Origin: Haloferax marisrubri
Lineage (GTDB): Archaea > Halobacteriota > Halobacteria > Halobacteriales > Haloferacaceae
Direction of reading: 5' to 3'
Assembly (NCBI RefSeq): GCF_001469875.2
Contig: NZ_LOPW02000010.1
Location: 1-64,000, forward strand
Length of the DNA: 64,000 bases
The notes beneath the pieces were generated by a model. It worked only from the letters and a program-made list of their open reading frames with translations, was not told the DNA's origin and ran no database searches. Below are positions 19,770-27,792 of the stretch, piece after piece (the first letter of the stretch is position 1; every line of letters begins with the position of its first letter). Made by a program: the position numbers and the translations under genes.

Positions 19770-20738
19770 TCAGTCGGCGGCGCGCTCGTGAATCGGGACG
19801 CTCGCCAGCCCGACCGCGTTGGACTTCGAGGAGACCGAGAGCGTCGCGTGCCAGCCCTCCTCGGCCGGCGTGACGTGCAGGGAGACGGGCTTCCACGACT
19901 CCGCCCGGCGGTAGAGGTCGAGGACGACCGGTAACACCGGGAGCCGCCCCTCGCGCGCCGAGAGCGCGTAGCCTTCGAGGGTCAGCTCCGCTGACCTCGT
20001 GCTGGCGTCCGGGCCGGGCCGCCACGGCGAGCAGGTGTACGACCCGACGAGGTCGAGCCGTTCCATCTCCGCCAGCGTCGCCCCCAGCGCGCCCGCCGAG
20101 TCGGGCCGCGACGCGAGGTGTGAGGCGGCGCGTTCGAGCACGTCAGCCTGCTCGGCCGACGTGAGGTGGACGTGGAGCGCGGTCGCCATGCTCTCCAACA
20201 GGCGCAGACAGAGGTCGTCCGCGCTGGACATGGTCTCCGCGAGGTCGAAGTACGAGTCCATCACCGCCGTCTCGACCGCCCGGTGGTCTGCGTCCACGAG
20301 CGCCTCGAACACCGCCGCCGCGACCCGGTGACAGAACTCGACCCGCTCGGAGCGCTCCCCGCCGTCGCCGCACTCGGGTCCGCCGTCCGCGTCGGCTCCG
20401 AGGTCGAGGTCGCTGGGTGGTTCGGGGAGGCCGGGCGTCGCCCCGGCGGTCGCCCAGCCGTCGGCGGTCGCGTTCGCGCCGCCGATGCCCGGTCCGTCGT
20501 CGTACTCCGAGACGATGAGGTCGTAGTACGGGACCTTCGGGTCGTACCGCCTGAGGGCGGACCGATACTGCCTCGCCGCGCGGGCGGCGGTCTCCGCCGT
20601 CGAACGGTCCGGGAACCGGAGCCCGTCCACCGGGACCGGTCGCTCTCCGGTCCGTCCGCAGACGAGTTCGTACGTCCCGTCGTCGCTCGCGAGCGATTCG
20701 ATGCGCGTCCGAATCTGGGTAAGTGTCGTGCCGACCAT
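19770..20738 (-). CDS. Conserved haloarchaeal protein with iron-box promoter
   Basis: 322 aa, soluble, acidic. The N-terminal about 95 aa (TLTQIRTRIESLASDDGTYE, then RFPDRSTAETAARAARQYRS) looks like a small alpha/beta domain. A linker of about 60 residues rich in Gly/Asp follows, then a mainly helical C-terminal domain (VEFCHRVAAAVFEALVDADH). No catalytic motif or membrane segment seen. It is probably monocistronic. The TTTAGG-N4-CCTAAA site 72-87 nt before the ATG matches those of the iron-uptake operon, so iron-linked expression is likely; the function is unknown. Confidence 0.75.
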   Translation of the reverse strand: MVGTTLTQIRTRIESLASDDGTYELVCGRTGERPVPVDGLRFPDRSTAETAARAARQYRSALRRYDPKVPYYDLIVSEYDDGPGIGGANATADGWATAGATPGLPEPPSDLDLGADADGGPECGDGGERSERVEFCHRVAAAVFEALVDADHRAVETAVMDSYFDLAETMSSADDLCLRLLESMATALHVHLTSAEQADVLERAASHLASRPDSAGALGATLAEMERLDLVGSYTCSPWRPGPDASTRSAELTLEGYALSAREGRLPVLPVVLDLYRRAESWKPVSLHVTPAEEGWHATLSVSSKSNAVGLASVPIHERAAD

Positions 20739-20809
20739 GGTGTCTCTGTCTACTGGTTCGCGGGCCGTCGCCGACGCCGCGGTCCGTGCGTCGTTCGCTC
20801 GACAGATTG

Positions 20810-20825
20810 TTTAGGTCGGCCTAAA
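20810..20825. promoter_or_regulatory. Iron-box-like inverted repeat
   Basis: TTTAGG-TCGG-CCTAAA, perfect 6-bp arms with the same 4-bp spacing as the boxes at 11048 and 11085. It sits upstream of the minus-strand gene starting at 20738. No plus-strand gene follows it for over 4 kb, so that gene is the only likely target. Confidence 0.65.
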
Positions 20826-20942
20826 ACGTGTTGGTTCAGGCGGTCGGACCGGGTGCCGGGGCGGACCGGTCGGTCTCGGGAGGCTGTCCGCTCGTACTGA
20901 ATTGGTGCGCGGAAAACAGAACCCGGCGGCGAAATTTCGGCG

Positions 20943-22091
20943 TCAGCCTCTGAGAGCGTCGACCGGGCGGTCGTTCGCGGCCTTCCACGCGGGGTAGATG
21001 CCGCTCAGGACGCTCGCCACGACGGCGAATCCGAACCCGTAGACGAGGTACTGCGAGCTACTCCAGTCGAGCGCGGCCAGCGGGTCGCCGGTGAGCGTGT
21101 TGAATATCACCAGCCCCGCGGCGAGCGACGCGACCGCGCCGACGAGGCCGCCGAGCGCCCCCATGAGCGTCGCTTCGGTCAGAATCATCCGCAACACCTC
21201 GATGCGGCGGATTCCGACCGCGCGGAGGACGCCGATTTCGCCGCGGCGTTCGACCGTGCTCATCAACATCACGTTGAGGATGGCGACGCTCGCCACGACG
21301 AGCGAGATGCCGCCTATCGCCAGCAGGGCCGTCGACAGCGTGTCGAGGAACCCGCCGACCTGCTGGGCGTTGCCCGCCGTTCGGATGCTCACCTCCTCCT
21401 CTTCGTCGGTGTTGAAGTAGTCGTCGAGGGTGGTCCCGATTTCCTCGGCTTCGGTGCCGTCGGCGGCGACGATAGTCACCGTGTCGTAGTACTGCTGGTC
21501 GGACAGCGCCGACAGCGGCAAGACGAGTTCGCCGCCGCCGCCGGGACCGAACGACGACCCCGACTCCTCGATGAAGCCCTCGACTCTGTACAGTCTTCCG
21601 TCGTACTCGACGGGGTCGCCCAGCTCCAAGCCGAGCGTCTGGGCCGTGTCGTTGCTGATGAGCGCGCCCGACTGGAGGCGAGTGGGCGCGTCGCCAGACG
21701 TGAGGTTGTACAGCGCGGCCGCGTTCGTCACCCCCGTGACGCTCATCCGCGCCTCCTGTCCGTTTCTCGTCGTCAGCGTCGTCGAGTTCGTCTTCTGGGG
21801 GACCACCGCCGCGTCGCCCGCGAGGTTCTCCATCATCTCGACTTGGTCGGGGGTCACGCCGTCGGTGGCGCTGTCCTGTCCCGACGAGAGCGTCACCTCG
21901 TTCCCGATGTCGCCGAGTTGGGAGTTCGCCTGCTGTTGGAGCGCCACCGTCGCCATCCCGAGCGAGCAGATGGAGACGACGCCGATGACGATGCCGAGCG
22001 CCGCCAGCGCGGTTCTGAGCTTGTTGCGGCCGAGGTTGCGCCACGCCATGAGCGCGCTCGGGTACCGCCACAGGTAGCTGGCGACGCTCAC
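20943..22091 (-). CDS. MacB/LolC-type ABC transporter permease
   Basis: 382 aa from a GTG overlapping the ATPase stop. One TM helix near the N-terminus (NKLRTALAALGIVIGVVSI), a large outer domain of about 220 aa, and three C-terminal TM helices with VERRGEIGVLRAVGIRR, the FtsX-family coupling motif. This layout matches MacB/LolC permeases, which work by mechanotransmission to push lipoproteins, peptides or signals outside rather than by a channel. It pairs with the ATPase and outer-surface protein in the same operon. Confidence 0.92.
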   Translation of the reverse strand: MSVASYLWRYPSALMAWRNLGRNKLRTALAALGIVIGVVSICSLGMATVALQQQANSQLGDIGNEVTLSSGQDSATDGVTPDQVEMMENLAGDAAVVPQKTNSTTLTTRNGQEARMSVTGVTNAAALYNLTSGDAPTRLQSGALISNDTAQTLGLELGDPVEYDGRLYRVEGFIEESGSSFGPGGGGELVLPLSALSDQQYYDTVTIVAADGTEAEEIGTTLDDYFNTDEEEEVSIRTAGNAQQVGGFLDTLSTALLAIGGISLVVASVAILNVMLMSTVERRGEIGVLRAVGIRRIEVLRMILTEATLMGALGGLVGAVASLAAGLVIFNTLTGDPLAALDWSSSQYLVYGFGFAVVASVLSGIYPAWKAANDRPVDALRG

Positions 22092-22765
22092 GGTCGGCTC
22101 ACCTCTCGAATGACACCGTCGACGATGCGGACGGTGGTGTCGGTGTAGTCGAGCATCTGGTCGTCGTGGGTGACCGCGACGATGGCGACGTTCTCGTCTT
22201 CCTTCAGTCGCGTCAGCTCTTCGAGAATCGTCTTCCCGGTGTCCTGGTCGAGGTTCCCCGTCGGCTCGTCGGCCAAGAGGATGTCCGGCTCGTTGATGAG
22301 CGACCGCGCGACCGCGACGCGCTGTTGCTGGCCGCCGGAGAGCTGTCCGGGCGTGTGGTCGAGTCGGTCGCCGAGCCCGACCCGTTCGAGGAGGTCGACT
22401 GCGCGGTCGTGCCTGTCTACCGAGGTGTCCCACATCGAGGGGAGTTCGACGTTCTCGACCGCCGTCAGCATCGGGAGCAGGTGGAAGTCCTGAAACACGA
22501 ACCCGATTCCCGTCCGGCGCTCTTCCGTGAGTTCGTCCTCGCTGAAGTCGGTCACTTCGCGGGCATCGAGGCGGACGTGGCCCTCGGTGGGGGTGTCGAG
22601 CAGTCCAATCATGTTGAGCATGGTACTCTTGCCCGAACCCGAAGGGCCGATGACGGTGACCATCTCGCCGCGGTCGGCGCGGAAGTCCACGCTCTTGAGC
22701 GCCTCGATGGTCTCCGTTCCGCTCTGATAGCGCTTGACGACGTCCTCGAGTTCGATGACGCTCAT
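22088..22765 (-). CDS. LolD/MacB-type ABC transporter ATP-binding protein
   Basis: 225 aa, complete ABC domain: Walker [13 protein letters not shown]-loop [11 protein letters not shown], signature QLSGGQQQR, Walker [14 protein letters not shown], switch His in AIVAVTHD. The ATG at 22765 overlaps the upstream stop by 4 nt (ATGA), and its own stop overlaps the permease start, so three genes are coupled. LolD-like ATPases drive MacB-type permeases. Confidence 0.93.
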   Translation of the reverse strand: MSVIELEDVVKRYQSGTETIEALKSVDFRADRGEMVTVIGPSGSGKSTMLNMIGLLDTPTEGHVRLDAREVTDFSEDELTEERRTGIGFVFQDFHLLPMLTAVENVELPSMWDTSVDRHDRAVDLLERVGLGDRLDHTPGQLSGGQQQRVAVARSLINEPDILLADEPTGNLDQDTGKTILEELTRLKEDENVAIVAVTHDDQMLDYTDTTVRIVDGVIREVSRP

Positions 22766-24288
22766 GACTGTTGACGCCATCGGTAGACGCCGAACCCCAC
22801 GGCGCCGATTCCCACGACGCCGAGCGCCATCGGAAGTGCGGAGAGGATGCCGCCGGAGTCGGAGCTCTGACCGGGCGGTCCGCCGGCACCGGCCGCGGCC
22901 TGCGCATCGCCCCCGTCCGCGCTCGCACTCGCGGCCGCGGCGCTCGTGCCGCCGACATCGACGTCGACGACCTGTTCGAAGCGCTCGCCGTCGACCGAGT
23001 AGCTAATCAAAACGGGGACGCGCTCGACCGAGCCGTTCCCGCTCGCGGTCGCGGTCAGTTCGAACGTCGAGAACTCGCTCGTCTCGATGGTCCCGACGAA
23101 GTACTCGCCGTTCGAGGAACTGGGCGAGACCCCGTCGGACTCGGCGACGCTGATGAAGACCGAGTCGGCGTCGGCGCTCCCGAGATTCGCGGCCTCGCCG
23201 CTCAGCGTGACGGTCGACCCCTGTACTGTGGCTTCGACGCCGGTCAGCGTGATGTTCGAGGACTCCTGTGGGTTGTACTCGAACGTCCGTTCCGTCGTGT
23301 GCTGTTCGCCCGCGGCGGTGTACCGCGCGACGACCGTCACGGTCCCCGAGGGGACGTCCGTCCCGTCGAGCGCGACCGTTCGAGTCTCCTCGGCCGGCAC
23401 GTCGGCCATGATGCCTCGGGCCACCGTCTCGCCGTCGACGACGGCGCTGAGTTGCACGTCGCGGAGTTCGACGTTGCCGTACTCCGTGAGCGACGCCTCG
23501 ATGACGGACGACCCGTTCGCCGTCGTCGTCCTCGCGGTCAGTTCGGCGTCCACGTTCGACTCGTCGACGTCGACCGTCACGTTCCGGCTTATCGTCCGCG
23601 TCACGCCCTCGTCGGTCTTGTACGTCAGCGTCGCCCCGAGCGTCTGCTCGCCGGTCTCGTCGAAGGTGACCTGATACGTGTTCGTCACCTGCTCGCCGGA
23701 CTGAATCGACGCGCTCACGCGCTCTGCGTTCTCGACGGCGGCGTCGCCGCCCAGTTCGAGTTTGACGTTCGAGAGCGCGCCGTCGTCGCCGTTCGAGACG
23801 GACACGTTGACCGAACTCTCCTGTCCCGCCACGAGGTCGGGCGTCGAGAAGGAAATCGCGGCCTCGTCGGGTTCGTCGACGTCAACGTACAGCGGGTAGT
23901 TGAGGCGGTGGTACGTCCCGTCGGAGTCCTGTGCGACGACGTGGACGGTCAGGCGCTTCTCGCCGGCGTCGGCGATGTTCATCGTCAGCGGGACGGAGAT
24001 GGTCCCGCCCGACGAGACCGACCCGACGTCTTCGACGCGCGCGTACTCCTTCGACCCGCTCGAATCGCGGACGTACACGTCCGTGATATCGACCGGCCCA
24101 GAACTGCTCTCCAAGTTGGCTATCGTCGTCGTCACGGTGAACGACTCGCCCGGTGCGGGCTGGTCGACCGACGTGTTCGCCGACTGAATCGCGATGTCGG
24201 TCTGTGCGGCGCTCGCGATGCCCGCCGCGGAGCCGACCGAGGTGACCACGAGCAGTCCGACCAGGAAGGCGCTGACCCGTCTGCTCAT
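22762..24288 (-). CDS. Exported CARDB-like multidomain protein with C-terminal anchor
   Basis: 508 aa. Signal peptide RRVSAFLVGLLVVTSVGSAA, then several repeats of about 100 aa with Ig-like CARDB/NEW-type strands (GESFTVTTTIANLESSSGPV, and later AGEKRLTVHVV, SNVKLELGGDA). A Gly/Ala/Asp-rich spacer precedes a C-terminal TM helix (LPMALGVVGIGAVGFGVYRW) and a short basic tail. So it is a surface-displayed, membrane-tethered adhesion- or substrate-binding-like protein. First gene of the operon with a MacB-type ATPase and permease; likely the outer partner of that transporter. Confidence 0.85.
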   Translation of the reverse strand: MSRRVSAFLVGLLVVTSVGSAAGIASAAQTDIAIQSANTSVDQPAPGESFTVTTTIANLESSSGPVDITDVYVRDSSGSKEYARVEDVGSVSSGGTISVPLTMNIADAGEKRLTVHVVAQDSDGTYHRLNYPLYVDVDEPDEAAISFSTPDLVAGQESSVNVSVSNGDDGALSNVKLELGGDAAVENAERVSASIQSGEQVTNTYQVTFDETGEQTLGATLTYKTDEGVTRTISRNVTVDVDESNVDAELTARTTTANGSSVIEASLTEYGNVELRDVQLSAVVDGETVARGIMADVPAEETRTVALDGTDVPSGTVTVVARYTAAGEQHTTERTFEYNPQESSNITLTGVEATVQGSTVTLSGEAANLGSADADSVFISVAESDGVSPSSSNGEYFVGTIETSEFSTFELTATASGNGSVERVPVLISYSVDGERFEQVVDVDVGGTSAAAASASADGGDAQAAAGAGGPPGQSSDSGGILSALPMALGVVGIGAVGFGVYRWRQQS

Positions 24289-24876
24289 CGCGTGCCCTCC
24301 GTCTGCGTCTGCCGACGTTCACGCGTCGCCGTCGACGCGACGCGCGGGACCACCGCGTCCCTGCGACACCTGACTGCGCTGTCCGTTCGAGCGTGTCTTC
24401 GCATGTTCACGGTCGGAGGGCTGTCTGCCACCGATTTATTCTATTGCCGACATTCCCCGAAAATCACTCACACGTTAGGCCCAAATTCGGGACAACCGCG
24501 GGGGCGTTCGATTTCGCCCCACGACTCGGGTCATGGAGTCCTCGACTATCGTTCGTGAACGTGTTCGTCTCCGAATTCTGTCCGTTCGGCTGCACCCGAA
24601 TCCAACACGCACGAATCCGAATTTGGGTCTAACTTGTGCCTCTCTCGGGGGCAACTCTGCGTCGAGTTCGGCGAATCATTATCCGCCGTAGCGTGGGTGT
24701 ATTCGATAGATGACGCACTCGATGAACTGCGAGACGAACACGCCCTCGACGACCGGCCGCGGGACGACCGCGACGGTCGCGCGACGATGACGAACCACGC
24801 CACGAGAACGCAGGCGCTCCAGCAGACGACGACAGATGCACGTCACGAACACCGGCGGAGCAGAACGGGAGCGCAG
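24289..24876. other. Gene-poor divergent promoter region
   Basis: About 590 bases between the divergent CARDB operon and the wHTH gene. A TATA-like gatttattct lies near 24435. The open frame of the wHTH gene extends upstream to 24634, but the extension lacks domain-like composition; an ATG at 24787 is the main alternative start. I see no RNA gene or long inverted repeat. Confidence 0.4.
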
Positions 24877-25170
24877 ATGAGGCAGTTGCTGTGGTGGCTC
24901 GTCGGCGGGACCCGCGGCGGGAAGAACCGTCTCAGAATCATCCGCGCGCTGAACGAGCGCCCGATGAACACGAACCAGCTCTCGAACGAACTCGACTTGA
25001 ACTACAAGACCGTCCAGCACCACCTAGAGATGCTCACGGAGAACGGCGTCCTCACCACCAGCGGCGAGGAGTACGGCAAACTGTTCTTCTTGACGCCCAA
25101 GATGGACGACAACCTCGACCTCCTCGACGATATCGCGGAACAGACCGACATCGAGGACGAGGATGCATGA
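24877..25170 (+). CDS. ArsR-like winged-helix transcriptional regulator
   Basis: 97 aa. MRQLLWWLVGGTRGGKNRLR opens a small winged helix typical of haloarchaeal regulators, followed by NQLSNELDLNYKTVQHHLEM (recognition helix) and LTTSGEEYGKLFFLTPKM (wing). No metal-binding Cys cluster. Its stop overlaps the start of a four-TM protein, forming a two-gene unit in which the regulator may control or respond to the membrane protein. Confidence 0.85.
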   Translation: MRQLLWWLVGGTRGGKNRLRIIRALNERPMNTNQLSNELDLNYKTVQHHLEMLTENGVLTTSGEEYGKLFFLTPKMDDNLDLLDDIAEQTDIEDEDA

Positions 25171-25579
25171 GACCGCGGCGCTCCGCCGGACCGTCGGGTA
25201 CACCGTAGTCGCGGTCGCCGCCTCGCTGGGCGTCGTGTTCTCGCTCCCCGACGCGGGGGTTCCGGCGTTCGTCGACCCGCGGACCCCGCTTTTCGGCGCG
25301 CTCGTGCAGGCGAAGCTATTCTTCTCGACGTTCACGACGCTCTTACTGGTCGTCCTGCTCGCGACGTACGGCCGCGTCTACCGCGAGTTCCCGAACCGGT
25401 TCACGCTGAGTCTCATCCTCTTTACCGTCGCGCTGTTGTTGCACGCGGTCACGTCGAACCCGTTTCTCCCGCTGTTGTTGGGGTTCGGCCGCGGCGTCGA
25501 ACTCGGCCCCTTCACGTACCTCCCGGACCTCTTTACGAGCGTCGCGGTGGTCATCCTCCTGTACCAGAGCCACAGGTAG
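25163..25579 (+). CDS. Four-TM hypothetical membrane protein
   Basis: 138 aa with about four hydrophobic helices, including VGYTVVAVAASLGVVFSLPD, FTTLLLVVLLATYGRV, LSLILFTVALLLHAV and LPDLFTSVAVVILLYQ. It starts 8 nt inside the end of the wHTH gene, so it is co-translated. Haloarchaeal genomes often pair such a wHTH protein with a small integral membrane protein; the function is unknown, possibly a membrane signal receptor. Confidence 0.8.
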   Translation: MHETAALRRTVGYTVVAVAASLGVVFSLPDAGVPAFVDPRTPLFGALVQAKLFFSTFTTLLLVVLLATYGRVYREFPNRFTLSLILFTVALLLHAVTSNPFLPLLLGFGRGVELGPFTYLPDLFTSVAVVILLYQSHR

Positions 25580-25694
25580 GGGTCGCCCCCCGCGATTGGG
25601 CCGTCCGAACTCGGTGAGAGTTGTGCCTCATCTGGCCCCGAATTGGTCGTAAGTTCGGAAATCGAATTTCACCTCGCGGCTCGCACCCCGAACT

Positions 25695-25928
25695 ATGAGT
25701 TCCGGTAGTGCCCCGTCCAAGCGAGACCGACTCGAACAGTACCTCTCGGCGCGCGCCTCGGAGGGCGCGTTCTACTTCAAGAGCAGGCACATCGCCGACG
25801 AGGTGGGGCTCTCGCCGAAGGAGATCGGGTCGCTCGTCGGGACGCTCCAGCGCGAGGCAGAGGCCGTCCGCATCTCCCAGTGGGGGTACACCCGCGGCAC
25901 CACGTGGTACGTCGAGCGCGCCGACTGA
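25695..25928 (+). CDS. Small haloarchaeal wHTH-like protein (DUF7123 type)
   Basis: 77 aa. The sequence (RDRLEQYLSARASEGAFYF, KSRHIADEVGLSPKEIGSLV, then TTWYVERAD) reads as a compact winged helix, widely conserved in haloarchaea as I recall it. Probably a DNA-binding or DNA-associated small protein. A TATA-like taagtt lies some 45 nt upstream. Confidence 0.8.
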   Translation: MSSGSAPSKRDRLEQYLSARASEGAFYFKSRHIADEVGLSPKEIGSLVGTLQREAEAVRISQWGYTRGTTWYVERAD

Positions 25929-26272
25929 ACCGGGGAACGACTCGACCGACTGTTCGCAAAAGAAACCGTTGGTGGGGTTCCGACCCGGGGCAGGGGCAAC
26001 TGGGTCCGAGGGGAGCGTTGCGTCGGGCCGGAGGGGGAGGGAACCGGTGACCGTCCGCCCGCCGAAACGGGCTGGTTGGTGTTCGGCGGGCGCGACGCGC
26101 CACCGACGGCGCTCGTCACGGGGGAGGGAGGGGGTGCCTCTGTCTCCCCGTCTGTCGAGTCGGCGGACGAGGGAATAGCGGTTTTCCGAACTTCGGGACA
26201 ACACCGACCGAACTCCCGCCGAACTCCGTTCGGATTACACCCAATTCTCGCTCGTGGCGACCCGCGACTCGG
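25929..26272. other. Intergenic region with G-run tract
   Basis: About 340 bases with no supportable gene between two gene ends. The plus strand is rich in G runs. Bases 25987-26013 read GGGG-CA-GGGG-CAACT-GGG-TCCGA-GGGG, a canonical four-run quadruplex pattern. Further runs follow at 26035-26045 and 26119-26133. It could be a 3' UTR element of the small wHTH gene or a non-coding RNA; nothing decides this. Confidence 0.35.
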
Positions 26273-26812
26273 TCACGACGCGTCGGGGGCCTCTTCGCCC
26301 GGCCTGTAGAACGTCCGGTGGAACATCTTGTACGAGTCGGTGATGGGGACGATGGTGTAGGTGTCGACCACGTCGCTGTCCTGCAGGAGTTCGCGGACGT
26401 AGCTGTTGATGCTGCTCAGAGAAGACTGCCAGACGCGAATCAGCAGGTCGTACTCGCCGATGCACTCGGCGACCTCGTAGACCAGCCCCTCGTCGAGGAG
26501 TCGCTCGATGAACGCCGTGATTTCGTCGTTCGTAGCGCCCTTGCCGTACGAGATGTGGACCTCCGCGTAGGGGTAGTTGGCCGCCCGAAAGACCAACAGC
26601 GCGAAGATTTCGAGGATGCCGTCCTCTTGGAGCATCTTGCGCCGCCGCCGCGCGGCCGTCCGCGAGAGCCCGACGCGGTCGGCCAGCTCCGTGTCCGAGA
26701 TCCGCCCGTCTTTGTTCAGCTCGCGGAAGATGAGGACGTCCTTTTTGTCCATCCGGTCTTCGAGAAGCTCGACAACCCGCGGGTCCTCCATCCACTCCTG
26801 CGAATCGGGCAT
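26273..26812 (-). CDS. Lrp/AsnC-family transcriptional regulator
   Basis: 179 aa. AsnC helix-turn-helix (VLIFRELNKDGRISDTELAD, then GLSRTAARRRRKMLQEDGIL) and a C-terminal RAM-like effector domain (YEVAECIGEYDLLIRVWQSS). No TRASH domain. The ATG at 26812 is chosen because a TATA-like gttatatc lies about 25 nt upstream; an ATG at 26845 would place that box inside the gene. It is divergent from the DUF7529-like gene and about 1 kb from the peptide-type operon, so it may regulate that operon; this is inference. Confidence 0.88.
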   Translation of the reverse strand: MPDSQEWMEDPRVVELLEDRMDKKDVLIFRELNKDGRISDTELADRVGLSRTAARRRRKMLQEDGILEIFALLVFRAANYPYAEVHISYGKGATNDEITAFIERLLDEGLVYEVAECIGEYDLLIRVWQSSLSSINSYVRELLQDSDVVDTYTIVPITDSYKMFHRTFYRPGEEAPDAS

Positions 26813-27005
26813 TGCTATTCTCACGGTTATATCGCTTAGCTTCATATATATGAATGTTTCTTCAAAATCTCCGAATCGGATACAATAGATGAACGAATCG
26901 TTTACTCGGGTCGAAGCAATGGACGACCGAAATCGCAGGCCGTCGGGGGAACGCGCGTTTCGCCCCCCCAAACACTTTTACTCCGCGTTCACGGAGGGTG
27001 TCGTC

Positions 27006-27488
27006 ATGGTACGCGGAAAAATCAACCGAACGAACAAGGCCCTCGCCGATTGGGCTGATATCCTCACCGAGATCGACGAGGTTTCGGCGGAACTCGAAGA
27101 TTCCGGCTGGGAGACGCTCGTTCTTCATCCGGGGGACGTCTCCACCACGGACGCGGCGGCGGCCGCCGACTCCGGGTTCCGGCTCCTCGTTCCGGATTCC
27201 GAACTCGAAGCGCTCGAATCGACCGTCTCGGGCCCTGATTCGGCGTTTGACCAGTTCGAGGTCTACCGCGCCCGAGACACGAACGTTCGAATCTTCGTCG
27301 TCGTCGTGAAATCCGAGAAAACGATGGAAGCGGTCCTCTACCCCGTGTTTTACGACCCCGGAACCGACCACTCGTTCGTCGAAACGCTGCGGACCGAGCC
27401 CGAGATTCGGACGACGGTGAGCGACCTGGGGGACACCCGTCGTTGCTCGTTCCGACACACCGAACCCGCCCTGTTTCTCCCGCAGTAA
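27006..27488 (+). CDS. DUF7529-like haloarchaeal protein
   Basis: 160 aa. Contains ELEDSGWETLVLHPGDV near residue 30, FEVYRARDTNVRIFVV, and ends close to EPALFLPQ. A paralogue at 60655-61176 shares GWETLVLHPGDV, YDVYRARED and the EPLFP end. No catalytic motif is evident; probably a soluble alpha/beta domain. A TATA-like ttttact lies about 30 nt before the ATG at 27006, making the leaderless start likely. Confidence 0.75.
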   Translation: MVRGKINRTNKALADWADILTEIDEVSAELEDSGWETLVLHPGDVSTTDAAAAADSGFRLLVPDSELEALESTVSGPDSAFDQFEVYRARDTNVRIFVVVVKSEKTMEAVLYPVFYDPGTDHSFVETLRTEPEIRTTVSDLGDTRRCSFRHTEPALFLPQ

Positions 27489-27792
27489 CTGCTCGCGGGG
27501 TCGCTGATACCGCCTCGTTTTCGACCGCGCTCGACCCGACATCTCCGAGATTACTGGGTCGATTTCTGTCCACTAATACCACTATTAGATGTGTATATCT
27601 AGTCTCTATCAGATGAGACAAATTCGAATGGGCACCTATCTCTGTCTGCGGGTCGTATTCGTCCATATCCGTGGGTTCTCGGTTCTCTCTATAATTATTA
27701 CAGGACTAAAATTAGATGAATCAACTTCTTTCGTCGACGATATGTTTAATCACTAGGAAAGCTTTATACGAATGGGGTATCCACAACCGTCT
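27489..27792 (+). promoter_or_regulatory. AT-rich promoter region of the peptide-type operon
   Basis: About 300 bases, clearly lower in GC than the flanks, no gene. TTTATA at 27763-27768 is 25 nt before the substrate-binding protein ATG at 27793 and fits a TATA box. An inverted repeat CTAATA-CCAC-TATTAG lies at 27573-27588, and GTCTC/GAGAC arms with an 8-nt spacer follow near 27602. Either could bind the nearby AsnC-type regulator. Confidence 0.5.

Noticed and set aside
24393-24632. Plus-strand open frame between the CARDB and wHTH genes
   Set aside because: No family resemblance, low-quality composition and no promoter; probably non-coding.
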